Shown: positions 1-6,342, numbered from the stretch's first letter. The stretch is 7,758 nucleotides of DNA from an uncultured Bacteroidales bacterium (GCA_937891905.1 CALATT010000099.1:1-7758); one strand, 5' to 3'. Notes: generated by a model not told the origin, from the letters alone. A program made the numbers and translations.

Positions 1-2890
1 TCATTTGTCCATCTGCAGTAGGATTGCTAGTAGGAGCAACTGCTACAAGACCTTTAACATATACTTCTTTATCCAAATCACTCTTAATATCTGCGATAAG
101 TTCAAATGCTTTTTCTACAGAGTAAGCGGAAGCCTCATCGTTAGAGATATCTACTTTAGGCTCTGTATATGGCTCATGAGCTACAAGGTAGCAACCCTCT
201 GCCAATTGGTAGGTAGTATTGTACTTGCTAAGTTTACCACGAGCAACCAATACATCACCAGCTTTGATAGCACCATCGGTAAACAATTCATTAGTTGCTG
301 ATTTATAGAACTTGTAGAATTGGAAACCGTTAGTCAATGTGATTGTGTAAGTTCCACTGTTATAGAATGTAGCAGTTTTTACTGTACCTTTTACATATAC
401 TAATTCTTCACCATCATAGCAACCATCGTTGTATACCTCTACAGCTTCAGTTTCTGTATAAGGATCTGTTTCGCTATTTGCAAGGATAGGCAAATCAATT
501 GTATATGTAGCGCTTGTTATAGGGCTCTCTGAATCGCTGCTAATAGCAATTGCTTTGATAGTATGCTCACCACACTCGTCAAGAACGATAGGGGTTGTAT
601 ATTTTTCGCTTGATGCAGTTGGAGTAGAGCCATCTAAGGTGTAGTAAATAGTTCCTTTAGTAGCAGTCAAAGTAATTGTTTTTTCCTCGTTTTCACCGCC
701 TTCTACTGAGAATACTGGTTCATCCAACGCTGCCACGCATTCGGTTGAGTATTCAGAGTAAGAAACGCCACCTGTATAAACAACCTCAATTTTCGAGACA
801 CGAATTTGACCATTTGTTACATCTGCGCTAGAATTTCCTATTGTAAATGTAGCAGAAGTACCACTTACTTCAACTGCATTGCCAGATGTAAGTTTTGTAC
901 CGTTATACAATAAAGTTCCTGTCTTCTCATATGTAAATGTGAATTTAACAGATTTCAACTCACCAATTGTAGTCGAAATAGTTAAATTAGGATTTTCATT
1001 TTGATACAAGCGCCAGTTTGTACCTGAATCGTAATATTTTCCAGAATTCGAAAGACCAGTACCAGTAATTTCTGCTTTTACATTTTCATCAATTTGCAGA
1101 GATGTATGTTTTGATTCGTTTGCCCAACCATTACTTGATAGTGTATTTGCTGCTGTAGCCTCACCACCACCTCCAACAGTTGCATATACTGCATAAAGTG
1201 TTTGTGTTAGGGTTGTTGATTCAAGAGTATATTCATCACCCGCTTTGTATTCTGGTTCAGTTGCGCAGCTAGCGTTAGCACTCCAACCAACAAACTCTTT
1301 CACGCATTCGCTTGTGATGGATGGCAATACAACCTTATCGTCTTGCTTGTAGCCTGTAATATCTTCAGTTACGCCATTCTTGCTCAAAGTAAGAGTTGCA
1401 GGAGATTTCTCATTCTCTTTGAAAGTTGCTGCGATGGTTACATCAGCTGCTGGCATATTGAAGGTATAAGTACCATCTGTAAGTTCTACTGCAGAACCAT
1501 CAACGGTCAAAGATTCAAATACATAACCTATAGCAGGCGTAGGAGTCACAACGAGTTTGGTACCTTCATAGACTTGACCACCATCTGCTAACACAGTAGA
1601 ACCGTCTTTTACTACAAGAGCACCATTTGAAGGAGTGGTGATATTAAGAGTATATTTAACATCAGCAGCATAAGTTACTTTTACTGATTTTATGCGGTTT
1701 TGTGCGGCAAAAGAGAACTTCACCTCTTGTGCATTACCTGTCCATGTTTTAGTTCCATCTGTATATGTGCCTATACTGGCAGTAATAGAGCCACTCCAAG
1801 TTCCATCTGCAGTAAACACCATAGATTTAATCACATAACCATCAGGTACAGAGATTGTTAGATAAGAATCCGCATAAAAACGCACATGCCCTGATTGATA
1901 ATTAGTTTTTGATGTAGCAGAAGATTTGCAACCTGCCACAACTAACACATCATCGAATTTGCCTGATTGCTCTGTCGCATTATTTCCAACCGCGCAACCA
2001 AAGAATACATTATTCAAGTTACCTGTATATGCACCAGGAGTAACGACATTTTCAGTAATGTTGATTTCATATTTATCTGTTACCGTCACATCGCCTTCCG
2101 TATAAGTCACTGTAATTTCTTTAGTACCAGCAGTTGACATATCTGGAGTAGAAACGGCAGTTGGAGTTACCACAGCATTTTCGTCATCTTGTGGTTCACC
2201 GTTTTTGGTCACACTATAAGTTGCAGTACAAGTTCCGTCAAACTTAAACACATCGCCTGTTTCGTAATTTATAGTCTTAGGAGTAACCTCAATAGACTTA
2301 AGCGTTTTAACGATAACATCTTCAGATTCTTCAGAAATAACTTTTTTGTAAAGTTGAACTGCTGTTTGTCCTGAGTTATCATAGCATGCAAAACGAGGAG
2401 AACTTGCGTTCCATTGAAGTTGACGAGCTGAGGTATTAGCATTCTTTATAATTGCGTTGCCATTGCTAAATGTTATTGTCCACGATGTTTTATCAGATTT
2501 TGTAGCATTTGTAGCAAGCGAGTTTCCACTTGTCCAATACAAGTAGGTTGTACCTTTCTTAAACGAAAATGTTCCAGTAGAACTACCCGCTTCAACAGTT
2601 AATTCATATTTTCCAACTGGAGCTGAAGTATAAGCTACACCTGTACCATACTTTGTACTTGTGGTAGAAATACCGCTTAACTCCATCTTTTTGGATTCGC
2701 ATACAAGCGCAACCACATCACCTGCAGCAATACTTGTTGCTTTTTCCCAAGTTACTGTCTGTCCCCATGCGTTTCCAACGCCGAGGAAAAGGATTAGTAG
2801 TAAGGATAGGAATTTGCGCGAAGACACACGACCCTTACAGGGGGGGGTATTCGCGTTTATGACACTTAAAGAAGAAATAAAGTGTTTCAT
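1..2890 (-). CDS. Large secreted multi-domain (Ig-like/OB-fold-like) surface protein, 3' end outside window
   Basis: An uninterrupted frame of 963 codons runs off the left edge. Residues 24-43 form a signal peptide: SSRK, a hydrophobic LSLLLILFLGVG core, then NAWG with likely cleavage before Q44. By eye the exported part has a beta-rich N-terminal domain (45-190), an Ig-like domain (about 194-278), a beta-sandwich-like domain (281-410), a bacterial repeat domain ending FNMPAADVTIAATF (413-487), a Listeria-Bacteroides-type repeat (FVGW...LYAVYA, 492-572), a Gly linker, a second sandwich-like domain resembling the first (580-707), a chitobiase/Fn3-associated domain (IYYTLDGSTPT, 722-796) and OB-fold-like repeats with the YVKG signature (804-906 and 912 onward). 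No catalytic domain is visible; one, or a secretion/anchor domain, may lie beyond the edge. The start is uncertain: ATG at 2890 gives a 21-residue extension before the signal peptide, while GTG at 2827 gives a more standard one. The domain names are from memory of family motifs; the substrate is unknown. Confidence 0.85.
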   Translation of the reverse strand, partial: MKHFISSLSVINANTPPCKGRVSSRKFLSLLLILFLGVGNAWGQTVTWEKATSIAAGDVVALVCESKKMELSGISTTSTKYGTGVAYTSAPVGKYELTVEAGSSTGTFSFKKGTTYLYWTSGNSLATNATKSDKTSWTITFSNGNAIIKNANTSARQLQWNASSPRFACYDNSGQTAVQLYKKVISEESEDVIVKTLKSIEVTPKTINYETGDVFKFDGTCTATYSVTKNGEPQDDENAVVTPTAVSTPDMSTAGTKEITVTYTEGDVTVTDKYEINITENVVTPGAYTGNLNNVFFGCAVGNNATEQSGKFDDVLVVAGCKSSATSKTNYQSGHVRFYADSYLTISVPDGYVIKSMVFTADGTWSGSITASIGTYTDGTKTWTGNAQEVKFSFAAQNRIKSVKVTYAADVKYTLNITTPSNGALVVKDGSTVLADGGQVYEGTKLVVTPTPAIGYVFESLTVDGSAVELTDGTYTFNMPAADVTIAATFKENEKSPATLTLSKNGVTEDITGYKQDDKVVLPSITSECVKEFVGWSANASCATEPEYKAGDEYTLESTTLTQTLYAVYATVGGGGEATAANTLSSNGWANESKHTSLQIDENVKAEITGTGLSNSGKYYDSGTNWRLYQNENPNLTISTTIGELKSVKFTFTYEKTGTLLYNGTKLTSGNAVEVSGTSATFTIGNSSADVTNGQIRVSKIEVVYTGGVSYSEYSTECVAALDEPVFSVEGGENEEKTITLTATKGTIYYTLDGSTPTASSEKYTTPIVLDECGEHTIKAIAISSDSESPITSATYTIDLPILANSETDPYTETEAVEVYNDGCYDGEELVYVKGTVKTATFYNSGTYTITLTNGFQFYKFYKSATNELFTDGAIKAGDVLVARGKLSKYNTTYQLAEGCYLVAHEPYTEPKVDISNDEASAYSVEKAFELIADIKSDLDKEVYVKGLVAVAPTSNPTADGQM
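2840..2847 (-). repeat. C8 homopolymer inside the 5' end of the surface-protein gene
   Basis: Eight consecutive C on the coding strand (codons 15-17, Thr-Pro-Pro) lie between the ATG at 2890 and the signal peptide. A tract of this length can slip during replication. A change of one base would put the ATG out of frame with the rest of the gene, while a start at the GTG at 2827 would be unaffected. The bases just after it (CCCTGTAAGGG) can form a small hairpin. Confidence 0.7.
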
Positions 2891-2946
2891 AATGTTTTTG
2901 TTTTGATTGTTATTATTTAGTTTGATTAGTTATCTATTGTAAAGTG

Positions 2947-2977
2947 CAAAGGCAAGACGCCTCATCGCTAAATATAA
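2947..2977 (-). promoter_or_regulatory. Weak Bacteroidetes-type promoter candidate for the surface-protein gene
   Basis: On the minus strand TGCCTTTG (2954-2947) matches TAnnTTTG with one mismatch, with TTA 20 bp upstream in place of the -33 TTG. It would give an A-rich leader of about 50 nt before the ATG at 2890, which is typical of Bacteroidetes. It is weaker than the other promoters in the window. Confidence 0.35.
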
Positions 2978-3008
2978 TAGGCAAATTTTAAAGTCCTTCT
3001 TTTACAAA

Positions 3009-3028
3009 TCGCCCGTTTGAATGGGCGA
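3009..3028. repeat. Short inverted repeat, TCGCCC/GGGCGA
   Basis: A perfect 6-bp stem with an 8-nt loop. On the plus strand it is followed by T-rich sequence (3042-3056), but there is no plus-strand gene upstream for it to terminate. Its role is unclear. Confidence 0.35.
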
Positions 3029-3072
3029 ATTGTCCAACTTTTTATTTCTTTTTGAGCTCCCTTTGGCAAATA

Positions 3073-3131
3073 GTGTCGAAAAAAATGAAACAGGCTGTTT
3101 CAGTTTTAAACTGTACGATTTTTTCGTACAC
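3073..3131. repeat. Cluster of nested inverted repeats between two minus-strand genes
   Basis: Three adjacent palindromes are present: TGAAACA/TGTTTCA (3086-3102), CAGTTT-T-AAACTG (3101-3113) and TGTACGA/TCGTACA around a T5 loop (3112-3130). An outer pairing, GTGTCGAAAAAA (from 3073) with TTTTTTCGTACAC (to 3131), encloses them with one bulged base. The first palindrome is part of the ATPase terminator. The others may form a branched or cruciform structure. Apart from these and the promoter candidate, 2891-3251 shows nothing recognisable. Confidence 0.5.
3079..3102 (-). terminator. Rho-independent terminator of the ATPase gene
   Basis: On the minus strand TGAAACA-GCC-TGTTTCA (3102-3086) is a perfect 7-bp hairpin followed at once by seven T (3085-3079). 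It lies about 150 bp downstream of the stop codon of the ATPase gene and is in the right orientation to end that transcript before the surface-protein gene. Confidence 0.65.
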
Positions 3132-3251
3132 TTCACTTCCTTTGGCTTGTAGTTTTGTTTTTAAAGCATTCCAATACTTGCAAGGACGGGTATGCGCAGC
3201 GTGTATGATATATTGACATATGACTAATAATGTAATATAGAGTCAGCGATG

Positions 3252-4454
3252 CTAATACATCAATCCAAATAACCACAACGGTAGTTTATTGCCTATCGGA
3301 TAATCGAACTCATCGGAAGCGATATATGCATTATCCACATTCGCCACTTGTTTACCATCTTTGGCTCTGCCACCAATTTCGAAAACATATTTGCCATCTA
3401 CGAGATAATCGCCACGCTTGTTATATTCTACTTGGTGTTTGTATCCCAATTGATTGCAGAAAAATGTCTCTCGCATAGTGCCAATATTCGGTGTTTTTAA
3501 CGACAATGCTTGTAGTAAATTCGTGTTTTCTAATAGAATCTTATCGGGCTTCTGCATTTTCTTAACACTCGAATCATCAGAATAGAGCAAACGAACAAGC
3601 TTAGCCTCATGCAAATATTGAAGGTAAGCAAGTAGCGTCGTACGAGCTATTCCCGTAAGCGTTGATAGTTTCGTAACATCTACCAGCATAGGAACTTCGG
3701 TGGAAATAATTGCAAGCAATGCTTTAATTTTTCGGATATTACCAACATCTACACTTCGCAGTTGTGGCAATTCAATATTCAACAGCATATCCACAATATT
3801 CTCTACTCGTTGGTGATATAGGGAAAAACCTTCTGTTCCAAAAGGATAATATCCCTGTTTGAGATAGTCAGAGAAAAATTCTAATGGACGACATTTACTC
3901 ATCACATCATTTACGATGCCCATACTATTATGGAGAATATCATCTAACGAGACTTTGGGCAATTCCACATTATGATACAACTGCATGTACTCACGGAAAG
4001 ATAATCCCTGCATATCATAACTTAGACAGCGACGCGACAAATCTGCCTGGGCATTCAATATGTGCAATAACGAAGAACCTGTAAAAACGACACGAAGAGA
4101 CGGAAACACATCATATATTTCTTTAATCTCTTTTGCCCAATATGGCGCGTTATGCACTTCATCTACCAACAAAAGTTCACCACCTTGTCTTTCAAACTGC
4201 TCTGCTACTTCAACTAACGAATGTTGTGTAAAATAGAGGTTGTCCAACCGCACATAAAGAGATTTACGATTACTCACATCACCGTAATGTAATTTTTGAT
4301 ACTGAAGCATCAAGGTTGTCTTACCAACTCCTCTAGCACCACGGATTGCATTCAGGCGTGATTCCTTCCATGGAATATCATTAATAATCGAACGCACGAA
4401 TGCGGTAGAAGTAGCATTAAGTAACTTCTGATTGTACTCAAATAAAGCATCCAT
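3252..4454 (-). CDS. AAA_14/DUF4143-type P-loop ATPase
   Basis: A complete 400-residue protein. Walker A is GARGVGKTT (39-47), Walker B with catalytic Glu is LLLVDEVH (93-100), sensor 1 is VVFTGSS (121-127), and an Arg pair precedes the LSYDMQGLSFREY box (140-155), which is characteristic of this family. The middle (about 235-305) has a winged-helix look, with an LSTLTGIARTTLLAYL motif. The C-terminus has DYLVDGKYVFEIGGRAK (349-365), which resembles the PD-(D/E)XK-like fold seen in DUF4143 proteins, though the usual E-x-K is replaced by EIGG. The length is normal for the family and the protein is probably cytosolic. These ATPases are very common in Bacteroidales and their cellular role is not established. 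It stands alone, with its own promoter at 4505-4535 and a terminator at 3079-3102. The start at 4454 fits that promoter with a leader of about 45 nt. Confidence 0.9.
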   Translation of the reverse strand: MDALFEYNQKLLNATSTAFVRSIINDIPWKESRLNAIRGARGVGKTTLMLQYQKLHYGDVSNRKSLYVRLDNLYFTQHSLVEVAEQFERQGGELLLVDEVHNAPYWAKEIKEIYDVFPSLRVVFTGSSLLHILNAQADLSRRCLSYDMQGLSFREYMQLYHNVELPKVSLDDILHNSMGIVNDVMSKCRPLEFFSDYLKQGYYPFGTEGFSLYHQRVENIVDMLLNIELPQLRSVDVGNIRKIKALLAIISTEVPMLVDVTKLSTLTGIARTTLLAYLQYLHEAKLVRLLYSDDSSVKKMQKPDKILLENTNLLQALSLKTPNIGTMRETFFCNQLGYKHQVEYNKRGDYLVDGKYVFEIGGRAKDGKQVANVDNAYIASDEFDYPIGNKLPLWLFGLMY

Positions 4455-4504
4455 AATTATGTGTCTTTTTATATATTTTCACATGTCATATGTAAAAACC
4501 GCTG

Positions 4505-4535
4505 CAAAATTACAAAAAATGTTTTACATACACAA
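4505..4535 (-). promoter_or_regulatory. Promoter of the ATPase gene
   Basis: On the minus strand TTG (4535-4533), a 20-bp spacer and TAATTTTG (4512-4505) match the Bacteroidetes -33/-7 consensus exactly. It is followed by CAGCGG, as at the other promoters here. It overlaps the first unit of the tandem repeat at 4520-4616. Confidence 0.7.
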
Positions 4536-4616
4536 CAATTTTAGCGAAAAAATGTTTTACACACGAAACATTTTCTGCAAAAAGTGTTTTCCACACAAAA
4601 CACATTTCTATAAAAC
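4520..4616. repeat. Three degenerate tandem copies of a 32-33 bp unit
   Basis: Units start at 4520, 4553 and 4585. Each begins TGTTTTaCaCAC and continues through an ACA/ATTT block to an A-rich end. The first overlaps the ATPase promoter and the others lie upstream of it. The phased TGTTTT(A/C)CACAC blocks could be operator sites or an expanding low-complexity tract. Confidence 0.6.
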
Positions 4617-4757
4617 TGTATAAAATCGCACATTTATCAGTCATTCTCAATATTTCAAAGAGCGTTATAATACTAATGTATCGCCACTGCGACTTACAAT
4701 TTCATGTAACAAACCACATAACCACAACCCAAATAAGACGGAAAAGCAATTCTATCG

Positions 4758-4790
4758 TCCCGTATCTGTCCCGTATTCGTCTCGTAAGCG
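4758..4790. repeat. 11-bp unit repeated three times in tandem
   Basis: TCCCGTATCTG, TCCCGTATTCG and TCTCGTAAGCG follow one another without gaps. The period is close to one helical turn and does not keep a reading frame, so a protein-binding or recombination site is likelier than coding sequence. It lies just downstream, in the minus direction, of the terminator at 4797-4829. Confidence 0.6.
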
Positions 4791-4796
4791 GCTATT

Positions 4797-4829
4797 AAAA
4801 AACAAGAATAGGGCATTCACCCTATTCTT
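4797..4829 (-). terminator. Strong rho-independent terminator ending the small RNA candidate
   Basis: On the minus strand a perfect 10-bp stem AAGAATAGGG/CCCTATTCTT with a 6-nt loop is followed by G and six T (4802-4797). No convincing protein gene ends nearby, so its likely client is the transcript starting near 5066. Confidence 0.8.
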
Positions 4830-5066
4830 CTATCACGCAACCATTGCACCAAAAGAGAATATTCCCTTTATAGTTAGCGAATTATTCGCCTCTGTCATAT
4901 TGATGCAAGATGGTTTCATTATCAAAAGTAGTGTCTTGCGCTTGCACTAACACTTGTACGAATCGCTGTTCTACAGCTCAAAAGGTACCATGTATTGTGC
5001 TACGCTTTCCCAATAAATTAAAATTTATCGGGGGAGTATTAATTAAACAAATGTACTTTTTATTTT
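4797..5066 (-). ncRNA. Candidate structured small RNA of about 270 nt
   Basis: A consensus promoter (5072-5102) and a strong terminator (4797-4829) on the same strand bracket about 270 nt without a credible protein gene. Near the 5' end a hairpin pairs CCC-G-ATAAATT with AATTTAT-T-GGG (5032-5009). The one irregular pair is a G-U wobble on the minus strand but an A-C mismatch on the plus strand, which fits a minus-strand RNA. Further stems are GCTGT-AGA-ACAGC (near 4970) and GCGAA-TAA-TTCGC (4875-4888). I do not recognise it as tmRNA, RNase P, SRP or 6S RNA. A 28-codon frame starting MKPSCINM (4919-4833) lies inside and ends just before the terminator; it could be a small peptide gene, but has no independent support. 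The promoter is identical to that of the toxin operon. Confidence 0.55.
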
Positions 5067-5109
5067 CGCTGCAAAGGTACAACAAAAAATTTGAATGTGC
5101 AACATTTTT
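5067..5109. repeat. 43-bp direct repeat, copy 1 (promoter of RNA candidate)
   Basis: Identical base for base to 6331-6373, in the same orientation, and includes the whole promoter. Similarity beyond it is only low-complexity T/A runs and TTGCAA after a one-base indel. Confidence 0.9.
5072..5102 (-). promoter_or_regulatory. Consensus promoter of the small RNA candidate
   Basis: On the minus strand TTG (5102-5100), a 20-bp spacer and TACCTTTG (5079-5072) match the Bacteroidetes consensus exactly. A small palindrome TGCAA-CATTT-TTGCA straddles the -33 region. The start should be near 5066. Confidence 0.75.
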
Positions 5110-5166
5110 GCAAGAAAAAACATTTATGCTCGCATAAAAGCGTTTTTTACTTGTAAAAATGTTGTT

Positions 5167-5186
5167 ATTCGCAAAACCTTGCGAAT
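5167..5186. repeat. Perfect 8-bp hairpin, ATTCGCAA/TTGCGAAT
   Basis: A perfect stem with an AACC loop. On the minus strand it is followed after about 7 nt by TTTTT, so it may be a weak terminator between the promoter-like element at 5224-5255 and the RNA promoter at 5072. Confidence 0.5.
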
Positions 5187-5190
5187 GTAG

Positions 5191-5229
5191 CTTCGGGGGA
5201 ATGCCGACAAGGCAGGCGGAGTCCGAAAG
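5191..5229. repeat. GC-rich imperfect inverted repeat
   Basis: CTTCGG pairs with CCGAAAG (one bulge) and inside it TGCC pairs with GGCA around GACAA. This GC-rich island stands out sharply from its AT-rich surroundings and may be a dispersed repeat. Confidence 0.4.
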
Positions 5230-5255
5230 TACAACAAAAAAATTCATATATGCAA
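5224..5255 (-). promoter_or_regulatory. Third, diverged copy of the promoter element
   Basis: On the minus strand TTG (5255-5253), a 21-bp spacer and TACTTTCG (5231-5224) resemble the promoters at 5072 and 6336, and share the T-tract plus GTTGTAC next to the -7 and a TGCAA/TTGCA-type palindrome at the -33. The -7 deviates from TAnnTTTG. It may be a decayed promoter copy. Confidence 0.4.
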
Positions 5256-5336
5256 ATATTTTTGCACTTTTATTTATTTTGCTATGTAATGTGGGCATTT
5301 TGAATAAACAACCCACCTCGAGCCTCTTTGAAAGAA

Positions 5337-6065
5337 TTACAAGTAGTTCTCTACCCACTGAGGAATTTCTTCTTCCATATACCTCAGTTCTCCCGTAGCC
5401 CCATCATACTCAGCAATCCATTGATGCGAACTTTCGCTATTATCAAATATATATGCTCTATCAGATAACAAGATTGCCTCGCGCAAGTTAGCCAGCGACT
5501 TTTCATAACGCGTTCGTATCTTATCTTCTGGTACATCATGCCCACCTCTTTGCACTCGTGTATGAACACGCCCCACATTGATTTCCGGCGAAGAAGTAGA
5601 TACAAAATAGAGATAAACGCGAAATCCTTTTTCCTTTGCCGCACGCATAAAATCTAACTTACTCGTATGTGACATTACTGTCTCGATAGTGAATGTTATA
5701 TTCTTTTTCACGAGGAGCAATCCGTCCCTGATATACATCGCCACATAACACGCCAGATATGAATCAACTAAGTCAGGATTGAGTACAAACAACTTCTTGT
5801 CTATATACCTCAAATTTTCTACTCCACACTTTCCTCCCTTTAGATCCACAAAAGACTGATAGTCTATTTGGAACTTCTGCCAATCCAAGTCCTCTACTCC
5901 ATAAGAAAGAACATCTATATATTGCTCTTCACGCAACTTCTTTTCTATCTCGTCTGCATTCACAAACACTCCCCAATGAAAACTCTCGTTTTGAGCGAGA
6001 GCCTCATACACAGATGATTTTCCAGAACCATTAGGTCCTGCTAATATACGCAAACGCTTTCCCAT
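5337..6065 (-). CDS. Zeta-toxin-like P-loop kinase
   Basis: A complete 242-residue protein. The P-loop is LAGPNGSGKSS with Lys16, followed by FVNADEI (34-40, the conserved Asp of zeta-type kinases), FTIETVMS (125-132), a KGFRVYLYFVSTSSPEIN strand (146-163), R166...R170, the RGGHDVPEDKIRTRYEKSL box (173-191) and a final YIFDNS (205-210). These match the COG4185/zeta-toxin group, whose characterised members phosphorylate UDP-N-acetyl sugars and so block wall synthesis; many relatives are untested. The gap between NADEI and TIET is about 85 residues, roughly 50 longer than I expect for this group. It is second in an operon: the 70-aa gene ends 2 bp before its ATG. Toxin activity is inferred. No strong terminator follows, only a GTGGG/CCCAC stem near 5291-5317 without a T-run. 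Confidence 0.85.
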   Translation of the reverse strand: MGKRLRILAGPNGSGKSSVYEALAQNESFHWGVFVNADEIEKKLREEQYIDVLSYGVEDLDWQKFQIDYQSFVDLKGGKCGVENLRYIDKKLFVLNPDLVDSYLACYVAMYIRDGLLLVKKNITFTIETVMSHTSKLDFMRAAKEKGFRVYLYFVSTSSPEINVGRVHTRVQRGGHDVPEDKIRTRYEKSLANLREAILLSDRAYIFDNSESSHQWIAEYDGATGELRYMEEEIPQWVENYL

Positions 6066-6067
6066 CC

Positions 6068-6280
6068 TTATTTCAGCACAACAACTTTTTGAGTCACTTT
6101 TACCTTAGGAGATACCGTACCGATTGCTATATTCTCCCCATCCTTCACACGATAAATAGTATCCCCTCGTACTATTGTTACAGGGACTTTCGCGCGGCGT
6201 GCAGAGAGATAGGCTGTAGACGATTTTCTACTCACCATCTTCTCTATCGCTGCATGTTCTTTCTTCTCACTCGTACTCAT
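6068..6280 (-). CDS. Small basic protein, probable antitoxin partner of the zeta-like kinase
   Basis: A complete 70-residue protein rich in Lys and Arg. It has a charged, probably helical N-terminus (EKKEHAAIEKMVSRK, 5-19), then a beta-like stretch (VPVTIVRGDTIYRVKDGENI) and a Lys/Val C-terminus. I recognise no domain. The antitoxin assignment rests on position: it is promoter-proximal, separated by 2 bp from the kinase gene, and of typical antitoxin size. It does not look like the classical epsilon antitoxin (about 90 residues, helical). The ATG at 6280 is about 50 nt downstream of the predicted transcription start. Confidence 0.65.
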   Translation of the reverse strand: MSTSEKKEHAAIEKMVSRKSSTAYLSARRAKVPVTIVRGDTIYRVKDGENIAIGTVSPKVKVTQKVVVLK

Positions 6281-6323
6281 AACTTGGTAAAACTACATTA
6301 TTGATTTCTAAATACTAAAAACA

Positions 6324-6342
6324 ACCTTTGCGCTGCAAAGGT
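6324..6342. promoter_or_regulatory. Dyad operator candidate over the -7/start of the toxin operon
   Basis: ACCTTTGC-GCT-GCAAAGGT is a perfect 8-bp dyad that overlaps the -7 element and the expected transcription start. The sister promoter at 5072 lacks the left half. That makes it a candidate autoregulatory operator. The left half also makes a weak plus-strand -7 (AACCTTTG) with TTG at 6301-6303. Confidence 0.45.

Noticed and set aside
5..2906. Several plus-strand frames opposite the surface-protein gene
   Set aside because: All lie antisense to a continuous 963-codon frame with a clear signal peptide and domain motifs, so they are shadows.
4520..4616. Repeats considered as a CRISPR array
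   Set aside because: The units are degenerate and contiguous with no spacers, and there are no cas genes in the window.
4432..4623. 63-codon plus-strand frame upstream of the ATPase gene
   Set aside because: It is translated tandem repeat and promoter DNA, with no start context or domain.
4797..5066. tmRNA, RNase P RNA or SRP RNA
   Set aside because: None of their conserved sequence blocks could be found on either strand here or at 6531-6794.
4978..5358. 126-codon minus-strand frame overlapping the end of the zeta-like gene
   Set aside because: It is made of promoter repeats, the GC-rich hairpin and the RNA 5' region, overlaps the toxin 3' end and has no recognisable protein features.
3252..6280. 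Idea that the ATPase, RNA and toxin pair form one mobile element
   Set aside because: No integrase, transposase, tRNA-edge duplication or matching terminal repeats are visible at the borders.
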